The notes under the pieces are model-generated. The model had not been told where the DNA came from. It saw only the letters and a program-made list of their open reading frames with translations, and did no database searches. Position numbers and translations under genes: made by a program. A DNA stretch of 64,000 bases from Psychrobacter immobilis (GTDB lineage Bacteria > Pseudomonadota > Gammaproteobacteria > Pseudomonadales > Moraxellaceae), in contig NZ_CAJGZV010000001.1 in assembly GCF_904846065.1 (NCBI RefSeq), positions 2,604,001 to 2,668,000 of the forward strand, read 5' to 3'. Below are positions 20,467 to 29,461 of the stretch, one piece after another (position 1 is the first letter of the stretch; the number at the start of each line of letters is the position of its first letter).

Positions 20467-20498
20467 TCGCCATACATGATGGCGATTTTTCTTTTTAC
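20467..20498 (+). terminator. Terminator-like hairpin upstream of gmk
   Basis: ATCGCCAT pairs with ATGGCGAT around a 5-nt loop and is followed by TTTTTCTTTTT on the plus strand. No gene ends just upstream on this strand, so it would act on a leader transcript; a TATAAT lies 23 bp before it but has no clear -35. Confidence 0.65.
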
Positions 20499-20582
20499 CA
20501 GTTTTGAATTGTTTACTAAAACAGCTTTGGCTTTTTTATTCGCACAGATTTGACTAGCACACACTCCATTAGGACACATTGT

Positions 20583-21209
20583 ATGACAGGTTCATTATTT
20601 ATTATTACCGCTGCCTCAGGTACGGGCAAAACCTCACTGGTAAAGCAGCTACTTGCCACGACTAATGACTTAACCGTCAGCGTATCACACACCACGCGCA
20701 CGCCACGTCCCGGCGAGATTGATGGTCATCATTATCATTTTACCGACGTCGAAAAATTTGTGACTGCCATCGGTGAAAACAAGTTTTTAGAACATGCTGA
20801 GGTCTTTGGTAATTACTATGGTACCTCGGAGCAAAGTGTGCGGACGCAGTTAGAAGCAGGCGTCGATGTTATTTTAGAGATTGATTGGCAGGGCGCACTA
20901 CAAGTCAAAAAAATCTTTACTGACGCCATTATGATTTTTATTTTACCGCCAAGTATTGCCACTTTACGTCAGCGTCTATCGACGCGTGGGCAAGATACTA
21001 TGGAGGTAATAGAGCAACGTCTGGCTGGCGCAGTGACTGAGATGGCGCAATATGTCCATTTTGATTTTGTGATTATTAATGACAATTTTGAGGTCGCTTT
21101 AACTGAGCTAAAAGCCATTATCGTGGCAGACAGGCAGACGCTTAAGCGTCAACAGCAGCGGTATCATCGCACCATCAGCAATTTACTTAGTAATAAAGTA
21201 GAAGAGTAA
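20583..21209 (+). CDS. gmk: Guanylate kinase
   Basis: Phosphorylates GMP/dGMP to GDP/dGDP with ATP. The 208-residue protein has the P-loop [14 protein letters not shown] near the N-terminus, the GMP-binding [19 protein letters not shown] and [13 protein letters not shown] segments, [14 protein letters not shown], and the lid region [15 protein letters not shown]. The ATG at 20583 has AGGA about 8 nt upstream; a TTG at 20550 would add 11 residues outside the family. It is followed after about 200 bp by rpoZ and then spoT, the classic gmk-rpoZ-spoT order. Confidence 0.97.
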   Translation: MTGSLFIITAASGTGKTSLVKQLLATTNDLTVSVSHTTRTPRPGEIDGHHYHFTDVEKFVTAIGENKFLEHAEVFGNYYGTSEQSVRTQLEAGVDVILEIDWQGALQVKKIFTDAIMIFILPPSIATLRQRLSTRGQDTMEVIEQRLAGAVTEMAQYVHFDFVIINDNFEVALTELKAIIVADRQTLKRQQQRYHRTISNLLSNKVEE

Positions 21210-21307
21210 AGCAAGAACGAAATACTACTGTCAACTCAGTCGATGAGCGCTTATTAATAGATACGTTAATAGACACGCAAAAAGCAACTACGCGGCTGGG
21301 CAAAAAA

Positions 21308-21316
21308 TGCTATAAT
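21308..21316 (+). promoter_or_regulatory. Extended -10 promoter of rpoZ
   Basis: TGCTATAAT is a consensus extended -10 element, 90 bp before the rpoZ start, with no good -35 at the usual spacing, as expected for this promoter class. Confidence 0.55.
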
Positions 21317-21406
21317 GTCTCGCTATCCCCCTTTATATTTTGATATTATTTTTATTGAGTGACGGGCAAGCTCCGTGACTAATAAAAACAACCGAGGTAG
21401 CTACAT

Positions 21407-21667
21407 ATGGCACGAGTGACGATTGAAGATTGTTTGGATAATGTTGATAATCGCTTTGAACTGATTTTAGTGGCAAGCAAACGTGCACGTCAATTGGCTA
21501 AAGGCATTGCAGAACCATTGGTTGATGTGGATAATGACAAGCCTACGGTATTGGCATTGCGTGAAATCGCTGCTGGTAAAATCACTCGCGATATCCTAAA
21601 TCAGCCAGAGCACAACTTTGCCACCAGTTCATTAGATTTGGCACTGTCAGGCGATCATGGTTTTTAA
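21407..21667 (+). CDS. rpoZ: RNA polymerase omega subunit
   Basis: An 86-residue subunit that chaperones the beta-prime subunit and, in E. coli, forms part of a ppGpp site. The start [23 protein letters not shown] and the RARQLAKG block are the family signature; [16 protein letters not shown] is also standard. GAGGTAGC lies before the ATG. It sits between gmk and spoT, as in other gammaproteobacteria, with its own promoter and a terminator below. Confidence 0.98.
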   Translation: MARVTIEDCLDNVDNRFELILVASKRARQLAKGIAEPLVDVDNDKPTVLALREIAAGKITRDILNQPEHNFATSSLDLALSGDHGF

Positions 21668-21772
21668 GACACTGTATTATTAAGATACCGCATTGAAGAT
21701 TTGTCGTATGAAGCCTATAAAGCTAACCACTGCCTTATAAGACAAATCCACACAGTGATGACATATTGACGA

Positions 21773-21802
21773 GAGACCACAGCATAGGCTGTGGTTTTTT
21801 GG
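21773..21802 (+). terminator. Terminator of rpoZ
   Basis: ACCACAGC pairs with GCTGTGGT around a short loop and is followed by six T. It lies about 105 bp below the rpoZ stop and separates rpoZ from spoT, which therefore needs its own promoter. Confidence 0.88.
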
Positions 21803-22079
21803 TTGTAATGGCTGATTGCTGTGATATTGCTTTGACTGTTTTAGTCACCATTTATACTTGAAAACCTACCATTGAGTTAGAATTTCTAAATTTTTATAGC
21901 ACCTGTTCGCTTAGCAGTTGACATTGAATGCGATTTACGATTAATTAGAGGATGGTCTACCTATTTTTATCTTTTTTCTCGAAATTTTTTATATTTATAG
22001 TATTCCAGCATTCATTCAGTCACCATTTACCCGATAGACAGTCAGGCAAACAGGTAATGGAAAATAGGATCGTTACTTT
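21803..22079 (+). promoter_or_regulatory. Upstream region of spoT
   Basis: About 280 bp between the rpoZ terminator and spoT. TTGACT at 21834-21839 with TATACT about 15 bp later is a possible but poorly spaced promoter. No other structure was seen. Confidence 0.35.
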
Positions 22080-24278
22080 ATGAGTCAAACCTTACCCAAA
22101 CTCAGCCATCATTTAGTCGATGAGGCTCAATATAATTTACTGCGCTCAGTAGGTTACCTCACTGCTGCTGAACGCCGTGATATTATTGATGCCTGTGAGT
22201 TCGGTGATATTGCGCACATCAAAGATAAGCGTAAATCAGGAGAGCCTTATATCACCCACCCGATTGCGGTGGCCGAGATACTGGCAGGTTTTCGTTTGGA
22301 TCGAGATACGATTATTGCAGCGATTTTGCATGATACGGTCGAAGACACCGAGGTGAGCGATGAGCAGATTGAGCAACGCTATGGCAAAATAGTGGCGAGA
22401 CTGGTCGACGGTGTGACTAAGCTAAAATCATCCTCACACAATAAACAGCAAAACAAAGCAGCCACCTTTCATAAAATTTTGACAGCCACCCTTGCCGACC
22501 CACGCGTATTGATTATTAAGCTTGCTGACCGCTTACATAATATGTCGACACTAGATGCAGTACGCCCCGAAAAACAACGCACCACAGCACAAGAAACGTT
22601 GGACTTTTATGTGCCGTTTGCGCGGCTGATGGGTCTTAATGATATTGCCGATTATATTGAGGTGCTCTGTTACCGTAACCTTGATTCTGATATGTACAAC
22701 AAACTGTCTGACAAGCTACTACAGCACGGGCTTGGGCGTAACTTTCAAAGAGAGGCGATACATCGCTATTTAAGTATTGTCCTCAATAATTTGGGGTTGA
22801 ATGGTCTGATCAAAGTTTTAGACAATCGCGTGGTCATCTACCGTCAGTTTTTCCGCAATCGCGGTGAAATCAACGCTCTACTCCGTCATTATGCCTTTGA
22901 GATTGTCCTCGATAATGTCGAAGCCTGTGACAAGCTGGCCTATTACTTAATTAAAAAATACCAGATTGATGACTCTCATATCGCTGATAATATTCGTCGT
23001 CCGCTACCGGGCGGCAATCAATCGCTCACGCTTATCTATGAGCGCGATAACGATGTCGTCAAAGTGACGATTTTGACCAAGCAAATGCAAAGCGCAGCGC
23101 GGCTTGGTGTCATCGGTGCAGAGCATGCCTCAGACGTTAGCCAATCGGTTATCCAAGCCTCATTACGCAATATGAAAGACTTGGTCGATGAAGACAGCTT
23201 AGATGAAAATAGCCCAGACTTTTCAGCGGCAGTCTCTACCATTAACGAGCTGATGGATTACCTACACTCCAGTAAAATCATCTGCTATAGTCCAAAGGGT
23301 CGCGCTTATGAGCTACCACAAGGCGCAACCGCGCTAGACTTTGCTTACGCTGTCGGACCGATGGTCGGCAATGTAGCCGTTGGCGCCAATATCGATGGTA
23401 AAAAAGCCAAACTTGGCACAGTCGTTAAGAATGGGCAGCTGGTTGAAATAGAAGTCAATAGCCACTCAGAACCAAAAGCAGAATGGCTAGGATTTGTCGT
23501 GACCAATAAAGCGCGTGAAGAGATTTTGCGGTGGTTTAAAGATTTGTCTCCTGCTGATAAGCAACACCATGGTCAACAAGCCTTAGATCGGGCGCTAAAA
23601 ACCTATCAAAAAAGTCTCGATGACTTAACCGATAGTGATTGGAAAAACCTCACTGAATGGCGTGGCTTGACCGAAAAATCCGAACTATTTGAGCAAATAA
23701 GCTCTGGTACGTTACTACCACAGCTGGTGGTGACTCGCTTGTTTAGCGATGAAGTCAATGATTTGCAAGCACAAGAACACAGCGATGATATGACCCAACC
23801 ACAGCAGCTGATAGTCAATGCGTCTGGGGTTGAGCTTGATTTTGCCAATTGTTGTCATCCTATTTATGGTGACCCTATCGTCGGTCACTTGTCCCGTCAC
23901 GGTCTGGTTGTTCATCGACACAAGTGCTTTTCACTTGACGATATTCGTAAAGACAATCCTTATCAGGTTATACAGCTGCGCTGGCGTAATGACAAGGCAG
24001 TAAAACAAGGTGACGCTGGCGAGCATGACATAAAAAATACCGGAAAGATTCGCTTTCCAGCCTATTTAAAACTATCTATAGCCCTCAGCGACGAACAAAT
24101 TACTGAAGTAATCTATCATTTACGCCAATTAAATATAGGGGTAGAAAAAGTAGATGTGCGCAGTAGTGACACCATCATCCATATCATCGTTCGCAGTCGC
24201 AATCATCTAGCACAAGGCATTCGCGAGCTACGCTCCTTGCTAGGTTTCCCAAACATCATCAGGCTGTATCAGCTGTAG
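22080..24278 (+). CDS. spoT: SpoT-type (p)ppGpp hydrolase with degenerate synthetase domain
   Basis: The HD hydrolase domain is intact: His60 (YITHPIAVAE), His84-Asp85 (LHDTVEDT), Glu88-Asp89, and Asp150/Asn154 (LADRLHNM). The synthetase domain that follows (about 230-355) has lost its landmarks: the basic RxKS-type ATP loop is absent, the DxYAFR motif reads HYAFEIVLD, GYQSLHT reads GGNQSLTLI, and VEVQIRT reads VKVTILTKQ. The TGS domain (about 397-455, with ELPQGATALDFAYAV), the CHP-containing zinc-finger-like segment (FANCCHPIYGDPIVGHL) and a C-terminal ACT domain remain. Length of 732 aa is near full size. I infer a (p)ppGpp hydrolase with little or no synthesis. Position after rpoZ fits spoT rather than relA. 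AGGA lies about 10 nt before ATG. Confidence 0.93.
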   Translation: MSQTLPKLSHHLVDEAQYNLLRSVGYLTAAERRDIIDACEFGDIAHIKDKRKSGEPYITHPIAVAEILAGFRLDRDTIIAAILHDTVEDTEVSDEQIEQRYGKIVARLVDGVTKLKSSSHNKQQNKAATFHKILTATLADPRVLIIKLADRLHNMSTLDAVRPEKQRTTAQETLDFYVPFARLMGLNDIADYIEVLCYRNLDSDMYNKLSDKLLQHGLGRNFQREAIHRYLSIVLNNLGLNGLIKVLDNRVVIYRQFFRNRGEINALLRHYAFEIVLDNVEACDKLAYYLIKKYQIDDSHIADNIRRPLPGGNQSLTLIYERDNDVVKVTILTKQMQSAARLGVIGAEHASDVSQSVIQASLRNMKDLVDEDSLDENSPDFSAAVSTINELMDYLHSSKIICYSPKGRAYELPQGATALDFAYAVGPMVGNVAVGANIDGKKAKLGTVVKNGQLVEIEVNSHSEPKAEWLGFVVTNKAREEILRWFKDLSPADKQHHGQQALDRALKTYQKSLDDLTDSDWKNLTEWRGLTEKSELFEQISSGTLLPQLVVTRLFSDEVNDLQAQEHSDDMTQPQQLIVNASGVELDFANCCHPIYGDPIVGHLSRHGLVVHRHKCFSLDDIRKDNPYQVIQLRWRNDKAVKQGDAGEHDIKNTGKIRFPAYLKLSIALSDEQITEVIYHLRQLNIGVEKVDVRSSDTIIHIIVRSRNHLAQGIRELRSLLGFPNIIRLYQL

Positions 24279-24530
24279 TGCTGGTAACAAGTTGTAGTGC
24301 GCGTGGTGTAGTGCGCGTGATACATCGCCACCAACACTCACTCAATAGAACATTGAATGACGGATTTAGAAAATTTTAGAAAGACCTGAAATAATGATAA
24401 ACTGTGTTTTTTGATTTTTAGCAAATAAACGTAGAGCGTGTCATCATTTGTATGGTGAAAAACGAGATGTAAATGATGAATAATGCGCCCTTACCTACCA
24501 AACCAGAAAAAGATAAAAAGGATATATAAT

Positions 24531-24911
24531 ATGACTCGTCAAACCATTCAAACTGATAAAGCCCCTGCTGCCGTTGGTACTTATTCACAAGCCGTCAAAG
24601 TCGGTAACACCGTCTATATTTCAGGACAACTGGGTTTTGACCCTGATTCCATGGAATTAAAAGAAGGTTTTAAAGCACAGGCTGAGCAAGTGTTCGAAAA
24701 CATCAAAGCCATCTGTGAAGCGGCTGGTGGCAGCTTAAATGATGTGGTTAAATTTAACGTGTCATTAACAGATTTGAGTGATTTTGCTGTTTTAAACGAA
24801 GTATTCGTTGCCAATTTGAGCGAGCCATATCCTGCTCGTGCAGCTGTCCAAGTAGCGGCGTTACCTAAAGGCGGTGTGGTCGAGATTGAGTCAATTTTAT
24901 ATATTGAGTAA
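24531..24911 (+). CDS. ridA: RidA family 2-iminobutanoate/2-iminopropanoate deaminase
   Basis: Clears reactive enamine/imine intermediates made by PLP enzymes. The 126-residue protein begins MTRQTIQTDKAPAAVGTYSQAV and has YISGQLGFDPDS, QAEQVFENIKAICEAAGGSL, the KFNVSLTDLSDF segment, and the signature PYPARAAVQVAALPKGGVVEIE with the carboxylate-binding Arg. AAGGATATATAAT gives a Shine-Dalgarno before ATG 24531; an earlier start at 24483 would add residues with no match. It lies directly below spoT, the arrangement seen in many gammaproteobacteria. Confidence 0.97.
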   Translation: MTRQTIQTDKAPAAVGTYSQAVKVGNTVYISGQLGFDPDSMELKEGFKAQAEQVFENIKAICEAAGGSLNDVVKFNVSLTDLSDFAVLNEVFVANLSEPYPARAAVQVAALPKGGVVEIESILYIE

Positions 24912-25012
24912 CTTAAGCCGTATCATCATGTAAATGGTAAGGCTTAATACATAGACGTACTTAATTCTCAAGTCGTTACGTCAAAAAAGCCACTGCTAAA
25001 AGGTAAGGCCAG

Positions 25013-25044
25013 AGTAAGCCCAAATATCACTATTTGGGCTTACT
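25013..25044 (+). terminator. Perfect hairpin below ridA
   Basis: A 14-bp perfect stem (AGTAAGCCCAAATA with TATTTGGGCTTACT) around TCAC. It is followed by GCTATTATTCTT rather than a clean T run, so it may be a terminator of moderate strength or an RNA-stabilising element. Confidence 0.6.
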
Positions 25045-25075
25045 GCTATTATTCTTATCAATATTACGATTTCGT

Positions 25076-25150
25076 TATCTAAAAGCTGGTTATCTAAAGT
25101 CCATTTACCTAAAAACTGTTTATCCAAAAACCATTTACCTGAAAACTAGG
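25076..25150 (+). repeat. Five tandem 15-bp units upstream of priA
   Basis: Five consecutive units with exact 15-bp spacing start at 25076, 25091, 25106, 25121 and 25136, consensus close to TAYCTAAAAACCATT. The last one runs into the AGGAA ribosome binding site of priA. Units differ at 3-6 positions. The array is not in frame with priA. Confidence 0.85.
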
Positions 25151-25160
25151 AACGCATTCT

Positions 25161-27446
25161 ATGTTGGTACAAGTTGCTCTACCCGTGCCCCTTTATCGGG
25201 TATTTGACTATAGCGTACCAGCAGATATAAACACCTTATCAAGCCCTTCTTTACTCCCTATTGGCTGCCGTGTCGAAGTATCCTTTGGTCGTCAAACTTT
25301 AATCGGTATCGTCGTCGCTCATATTCCAGAAGCAAATAGCAGCGTGCCACTTAATAAGCTAAAACCTATCAATAAATGCTTGGATGCTGAGCCTATTTTA
25401 GAGACCAGTATGCTAAAGCTGGCACATTGGCTAGCGCGTTATTACCACTACCCGCTTGGTGACGTTTTAGCAGTCATGCTGCCAACTCTCGTTCGTCAAG
25501 GTAAGCCGCTGGATTTACTGATTACCCATTGGCGAATTTTGCCACAGGTAAGCGACGCTGACTTTCGTGCCAACGCCAAAAAACAAAAACAACAATTTGA
25601 TATGCTTAAGCTGCATGGCGAGCGCGGCGCGAGTGAAGATGTTTTATTACTAGAGGGCATGGAGAGGAGTTTTTTAAAGGCGCTCGAAGACAAAGGGTTA
25701 ATCGAGCGATATATTCAGCCCAAACAATCACCTGCGCCTGTTAAATTAGCTAAAATGCCCCTTGATCTCAATGACGAGCAACAACTCGCCGTTACCGCCA
25801 TTATTGCGGCTCATGAAGCCAATCGCTACACGGGATTTTTATTAAATGGCATCACTGGTAGTGGCAAGACAGAAGTCTATCTGCAAGCGATGCAAGCCGT
25901 ATTGGAAGCTGGCAAGCAGGTGTTGATTTTGGTACCAGAGATTGGATTGACACCGCAAACGCGCGCGCGTTTCGCCAGTCGCTTTGCCGCTCACATTGTC
26001 TTATTGCATTCTGGCATGAACAATACTCATCGCTTACAAGGCTGGCAAGATTGCCGTACCGGTCATGCTCAAATCATTATTGGGACACGCTCAGCGGTGC
26101 TATATCCTTTTGCAGATTTGGGCTTAATTGTCGTGGATGAAGCGCATGATGGCTCTTATAAGCAGCAAGATACCTTGCGATATCATGCCGCTGACGTCGC
26201 GCTGTATCGTGGACTACAAGCCAATATCCCTGTCGTATTGGGTACGGCGACGCCATCTCTTGAGCATCTAAAACTGGTCGATGACGGTAAGCTGGTAGAG
26301 TGTCAACTGCAAACTCGTCCCGGTAATGCGAAGCTTGCAACCATGCAGCTGATTGATGCGCGCCTGCAAAGTACTCATCAACAAACAACGGACGACGGCG
26401 CACGCTATGATACTGGGCTGACTGATGCGCTTATTGGGGCAATACGGCAAACGCTAGAAGCGGGTGATCAAGTATTAATATTTTTAAACCGTCGTGGCTA
26501 TGCGCCAGTTTTGCTATGCGAAGCTTGCGGTTGGCAGGCAGATTGTCCGCGCTGCGATGCGCATCTAACCGTTCATTATAATAGCCAGTCCCAACACAAC
26601 GCTTATAGTAGCTCCTATCTAAAATGCCACCACTGCGACTGGCAAGCTTATATTCCGACAGTTTGCCCTGATTGTGGCAGTCAAAATTTGGATGCCAAAG
26701 GAATGGGCACAACAAGGCTCAGCGAAAACCTGCATGCAATTTTTGCCAATCCGCAAACCAGCAAAGAGCTATATCCCATTATCCAAATCGATCGCGATAC
26801 CACCAGACGTAAAGACAGTTGGGAGAATATCTATCAGCGTATCAATCAAGGCAATCCTGCCATCTTGGTTGGCACGCAGATGGTCGCCAAAGGTCATCAT
26901 TTCCCCAATGTTACGCTTGTCTGCTTACCAAACGCCGATCGTGGTTTCTTGTCCGCCGACTTTCGCTCGCCGGAACATACTGCGCAATTGATGGTTCAGG
27001 TCGCAGGACGTGCCGGTCGCGGTGATAAATCTGGTCGTGTACTCATTCAAACGCTGCAACCAGACAATGAATTATTATTGAAACTGGTCAAAGATGGTTA
27101 TTTGTCTTTTGCTCGCGAGCTATTGCAAGAGCGTAAAATGATGGGTTTACCGCCGCATAGTCATGCTGTCCTGATACGCTGTGAAGGTAAAACCCTTGCT
27201 ACCACGACCCAAGCCCTTAAAGATGCCATTGCCATTCTGCCAAATGGACATAATCTCGCTGTACTAGGACCTATCGATGCACCAATGAGTAAAAAGAACA
27301 GTCGCTACCACGTACAACTGCTACTTTTAGGCAAAAATCGACAACAATTACACCATGTATTAAACCAATGGTGGCAGCCTGTACTTGCCCTTCCAAGCGC
27401 CAAATATCTGAAGCTGACTCTGGATATTGACCCTGTTGGCTGGTAA
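25161..27446 (+). CDS. priA: Primosomal protein N' (replication restart helicase PriA)
   Basis: A 3'-to-5' superfamily 2 helicase that reloads the replisome at stalled forks. The 761-residue protein has the N-terminal 3'-end-binding domain (VALPVPLYRVFDYSVP), Walker A in NGITGSGKTEVYLQ, the DEAH box VVDEAHDGSYKQQD, then LGTATPSLE. A zinc module follows with Cys pairs in CEACGWQADCPRCD, CHHCDW and CPDCGS. The helicase C-terminal motifs VGTQMVAKGHHFPNVTLV and QVAGRAGRGDKSG are intact. AGGAA lies about 8 nt before ATG. Next gene is 211 bp away; it looks monocistronic. Confidence 0.97.
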   Translation: MLVQVALPVPLYRVFDYSVPADINTLSSPSLLPIGCRVEVSFGRQTLIGIVVAHIPEANSSVPLNKLKPINKCLDAEPILETSMLKLAHWLARYYHYPLGDVLAVMLPTLVRQGKPLDLLITHWRILPQVSDADFRANAKKQKQQFDMLKLHGERGASEDVLLLEGMERSFLKALEDKGLIERYIQPKQSPAPVKLAKMPLDLNDEQQLAVTAIIAAHEANRYTGFLLNGITGSGKTEVYLQAMQAVLEAGKQVLILVPEIGLTPQTRARFASRFAAHIVLLHSGMNNTHRLQGWQDCRTGHAQIIIGTRSAVLYPFADLGLIVVDEAHDGSYKQQDTLRYHAADVALYRGLQANIPVVLGTATPSLEHLKLVDDGKLVECQLQTRPGNAKLATMQLIDARLQSTHQQTTDDGARYDTGLTDALIGAIRQTLEAGDQVLIFLNRRGYAPVLLCEACGWQADCPRCDAHLTVHYNSQSQHNAYSSSYLKCHHCDWQAYIPTVCPDCGSQNLDAKGMGTTRLSENLHAIFANPQTSKELYPIIQIDRDTTRRKDSWENIYQRINQGNPAILVGTQMVAKGHHFPNVTLVCLPNADRGFLSADFRSPEHTAQLMVQVAGRAGRGDKSGRVLIQTLQPDNELLLKLVKDGYLSFARELLQERKMMGLPPHSHAVLIRCEGKTLATTTQALKDAIAILPNGHNLAVLGPIDAPMSKKNSRYHVQLLLLGKNRQQLHHVLNQWWQPVLALPSAKYLKLTLDIDPVGW

Positions 27447-27657
27447 CTTCTCACTATTACTCTTTAAACCCAATTACTCTGCTGTAGCTCGCCGTTAATA
27501 AAGAAGGTTATTCAAAATAGGAAATTCATCGTTTACTGCCCAGATACAGCAAGCGTTTATTAAATATGCTAAATTCTTTATATCTGGCTAGTTTGCGAAC
27601 AGCAAGCCCAGCCTTATAAGCAATCAAATTTCCTCTTCTGTCATTCTGAGTGTTGTT

Positions 27658-28854
27658 ATGAGTCAAAATAAATCAAACGCTGAGCAAGGCAACCATTCTC
27701 ATCAGAATGATAATATTAATGTTAATGTGGCTAACCATCTGCATAAAGACGATGAGAGCAACTACACTCATGACAATCAAGCCACTCACGATCACGATGA
27801 ACACTTAGAGCAAACAACAGCCCCGCGAGATACCAAGGGCTATCAGCGCACCTTGCTGTTTAGCTTTATCATTATCACAGGCTATATGTTTATTGAAGCC
27901 ATCGGTGGCTGGCTGACTGGCAGTTTGGCGCTATTATCTGATGCAGGTCACATGCTAAGTGATGCAATCGCACTTGGCGCGACGTTAATAGCATTTAAAA
28001 TTGGTGAAAAAGCAGCTACTCATCAAAAGACGTTTGGTTATAAACGCTTTGAGATTTTAGTCGCAACAGTCAATGGTGCGACGCTGGTCATTATTGCGCT
28101 AATGATTTTTTATGAGGCGATTAAGCGCTTCAATTCACCGCCTGAAATTGCTACCCAAGGCATGCTTATCGTTGCTACTATCGGTATGTTGGTCAATATT
28201 TTGGTTGCGTGGCTGATGCATCGAGGCAGTCGCGGCGAAGATGCACATGGTCACAGTCATGCTGGTAGTCATAAAGACAGTCACGAAGACACTCAAGGAA
28301 AAAATGCGAGTAAAGCACCGGTCAACCTTAATATGCAAAGTGCTTACCTGCATGTATTGAGTGACTTAATGGGTTCGGTTGCCGCTATCATGGCCGCGCT
28401 TTTGATGATGAGCTTCGGCTGGGTTTGGGCGGATGCAGCAGCCTCGGTGATTGTCGCAATACTGATCTTATTTAGTGGTTACCGCGTCGTGCGTGATTCG
28501 GTCCATATTTTGATGGAAGGCACGCCAGAAGGCATATTCTTAGTGGATGTCGAAAAAAAACTGCTTACCCATCCGCAAGTACAAGAAGTCCATGATTTGC
28601 ATGTTTGGAGTATTACCAGTGGTCTAAATGCCTTGTCTTGTCACGTCGTTGTCGATGGCGAGATGAATATTCATGAATCCAGCATATTGATTGAAAATTT
28701 AGAACAAAGCTTGCTTGAGCTCGGTATCCATCATGCGACCATTCAGGTAGAAAGCGCATCACATCCGCAGACTGAGGCACATAGCGATGCGCTGGTCTGC
28801 GATATCTCAGAACAACAAACAGAGGGTAATAATCATATTGGTCACAATCATTAA
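27658..28854 (+). CDS. Cation diffusion facilitator (zinc-type exporter)
   Basis: A proton-coupled exporter of Zn2+ or related divalent metals in the CDF family (CzcD/ZitB-like). The 398-residue protein has a His/Asp-rich cytosolic N-terminus (about residues 10-55), six membrane segments starting near residue 62, and the paired metal sites DAGHMLSDA in TM2 and LHVLSDLMGS in TM5 (HxxxD). A second His-rich loop (GEDAHGHSHAGSHKDSHED) lies between TM4 and TM5, as in zinc members. The C-terminal cytosolic domain (QVQEVHDLHVWSITSG) is present. No regulator gene is adjacent. The metal preference is inferred from the His loop. Confidence 0.92.
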   Translation: MSQNKSNAEQGNHSHQNDNINVNVANHLHKDDESNYTHDNQATHDHDEHLEQTTAPRDTKGYQRTLLFSFIIITGYMFIEAIGGWLTGSLALLSDAGHMLSDAIALGATLIAFKIGEKAATHQKTFGYKRFEILVATVNGATLVIIALMIFYEAIKRFNSPPEIATQGMLIVATIGMLVNILVAWLMHRGSRGEDAHGHSHAGSHKDSHEDTQGKNASKAPVNLNMQSAYLHVLSDLMGSVAAIMAALLMMSFGWVWADAAASVIVAILILFSGYRVVRDSVHILMEGTPEGIFLVDVEKKLLTHPQVQEVHDLHVWSITSGLNALSCHVVVDGEMNIHESSILIENLEQSLLELGIHHATIQVESASHPQTEAHSDALVCDISEQQTEGNNHIGHNH

Positions 28855-28866
28855 GCATGAGACATT

Positions 28867-28922
28867 GAAAGTCAGACTTTGAAAATCAGACTTTGAAAGT
28901 CAGACTTTGAAAGTCAGACATT
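28867..28922 (+). repeat. Four tandem 14-bp units below the CDF gene
   Basis: Units start at 28867, 28881, 28895 and 28909, consensus GAAAGTCAGACTTT, with 0-1 mismatch each. The array begins 12 bp after the stop codon of the cation exporter gene. The near identity suggests recent slippage expansion. Confidence 0.9.
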
Positions 28923-29100
28923 AAACATTGAAAAGACCATTCTTCATTCAAATATCAATTTAAACGTTGCCTATCATTGATTAGCGACATTTTATCAAAT
29001 GGTGGCAATCATAATTCCATATGCACCAAATGAGCCAAAGCGCTGTTATTGACCAAATACCTAACCCCAACGATAAGAATATGATTCGAATCCGAAAATC

Positions 29101-29277
29101 TCATGCGTCAGTCATGATAGGTGTCAAATAAGCGGGTGCCATATATGACGTAAGCGGCGACCAAAATCCAAATAACCGCGTCAGTCCTGCCCCGAAAATC
29201 CTTAAAATTATTTTGCTAAAAATCTTCAATAATCCGCGCAACTTACTATCAGTGGGCGAATCATCGTGCATGAACAT
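29101..29277 (-). CDS. Candidate small membrane-associated protein (58 aa)
   Basis: A 58-codon frame that begins MFMHDDSPTDSKLRG and continues with a Leu/Ile/Phe-rich amphipathic stretch (LLKIFSKIILRIFGAGLT) and a Trp/Tyr/Pro-containing end. AAGG lies 4 nt before the first ATG and 10 nt before the second (29271). A promoter-like pair, TTACAA and TATAAG with 18-bp spacing, lies about 45-70 bp upstream on the same strand (29321-29326 and 29345-29350). The residue usage looks protein-like but no family is recognised. It lies alone in a 607-bp spacer between plus-strand genes. Coding status unproven. Confidence 0.4.
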   Translation of the reverse strand: MFMHDDSPTDSKLRGLLKIFSKIILRIFGAGLTRLFGFWSPLTSYMAPAYLTPIMTDA

Positions 29278-29461
29278 AACGCCTTATGCGCCGACATAAA
29301 TAGGCTTTATCTTAAATAAACTTATATCACGCCGATTTTTAGCATTGTAATGGCATGTTAAAAATGATGGGAAATTTAGCCTCACCGCCATATTTTTCAT
29401 ATAAATTCTGTATACTTAAAGCTGAAACACTCAATTTACCACTAATGGATTATTTTCTGCC

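Noticed and set aside
22080-24278. Bifunctional RelA/SpoT synthetase-hydrolase
   Set aside because: The synthetase motifs are not recognisable, so I call it a SpoT-type hydrolase.
28860-28925. CRISPR array from the regular repeats
   Set aside because: Units are 14 bp and directly adjacent, without spacers; this is a simple tandem repeat.
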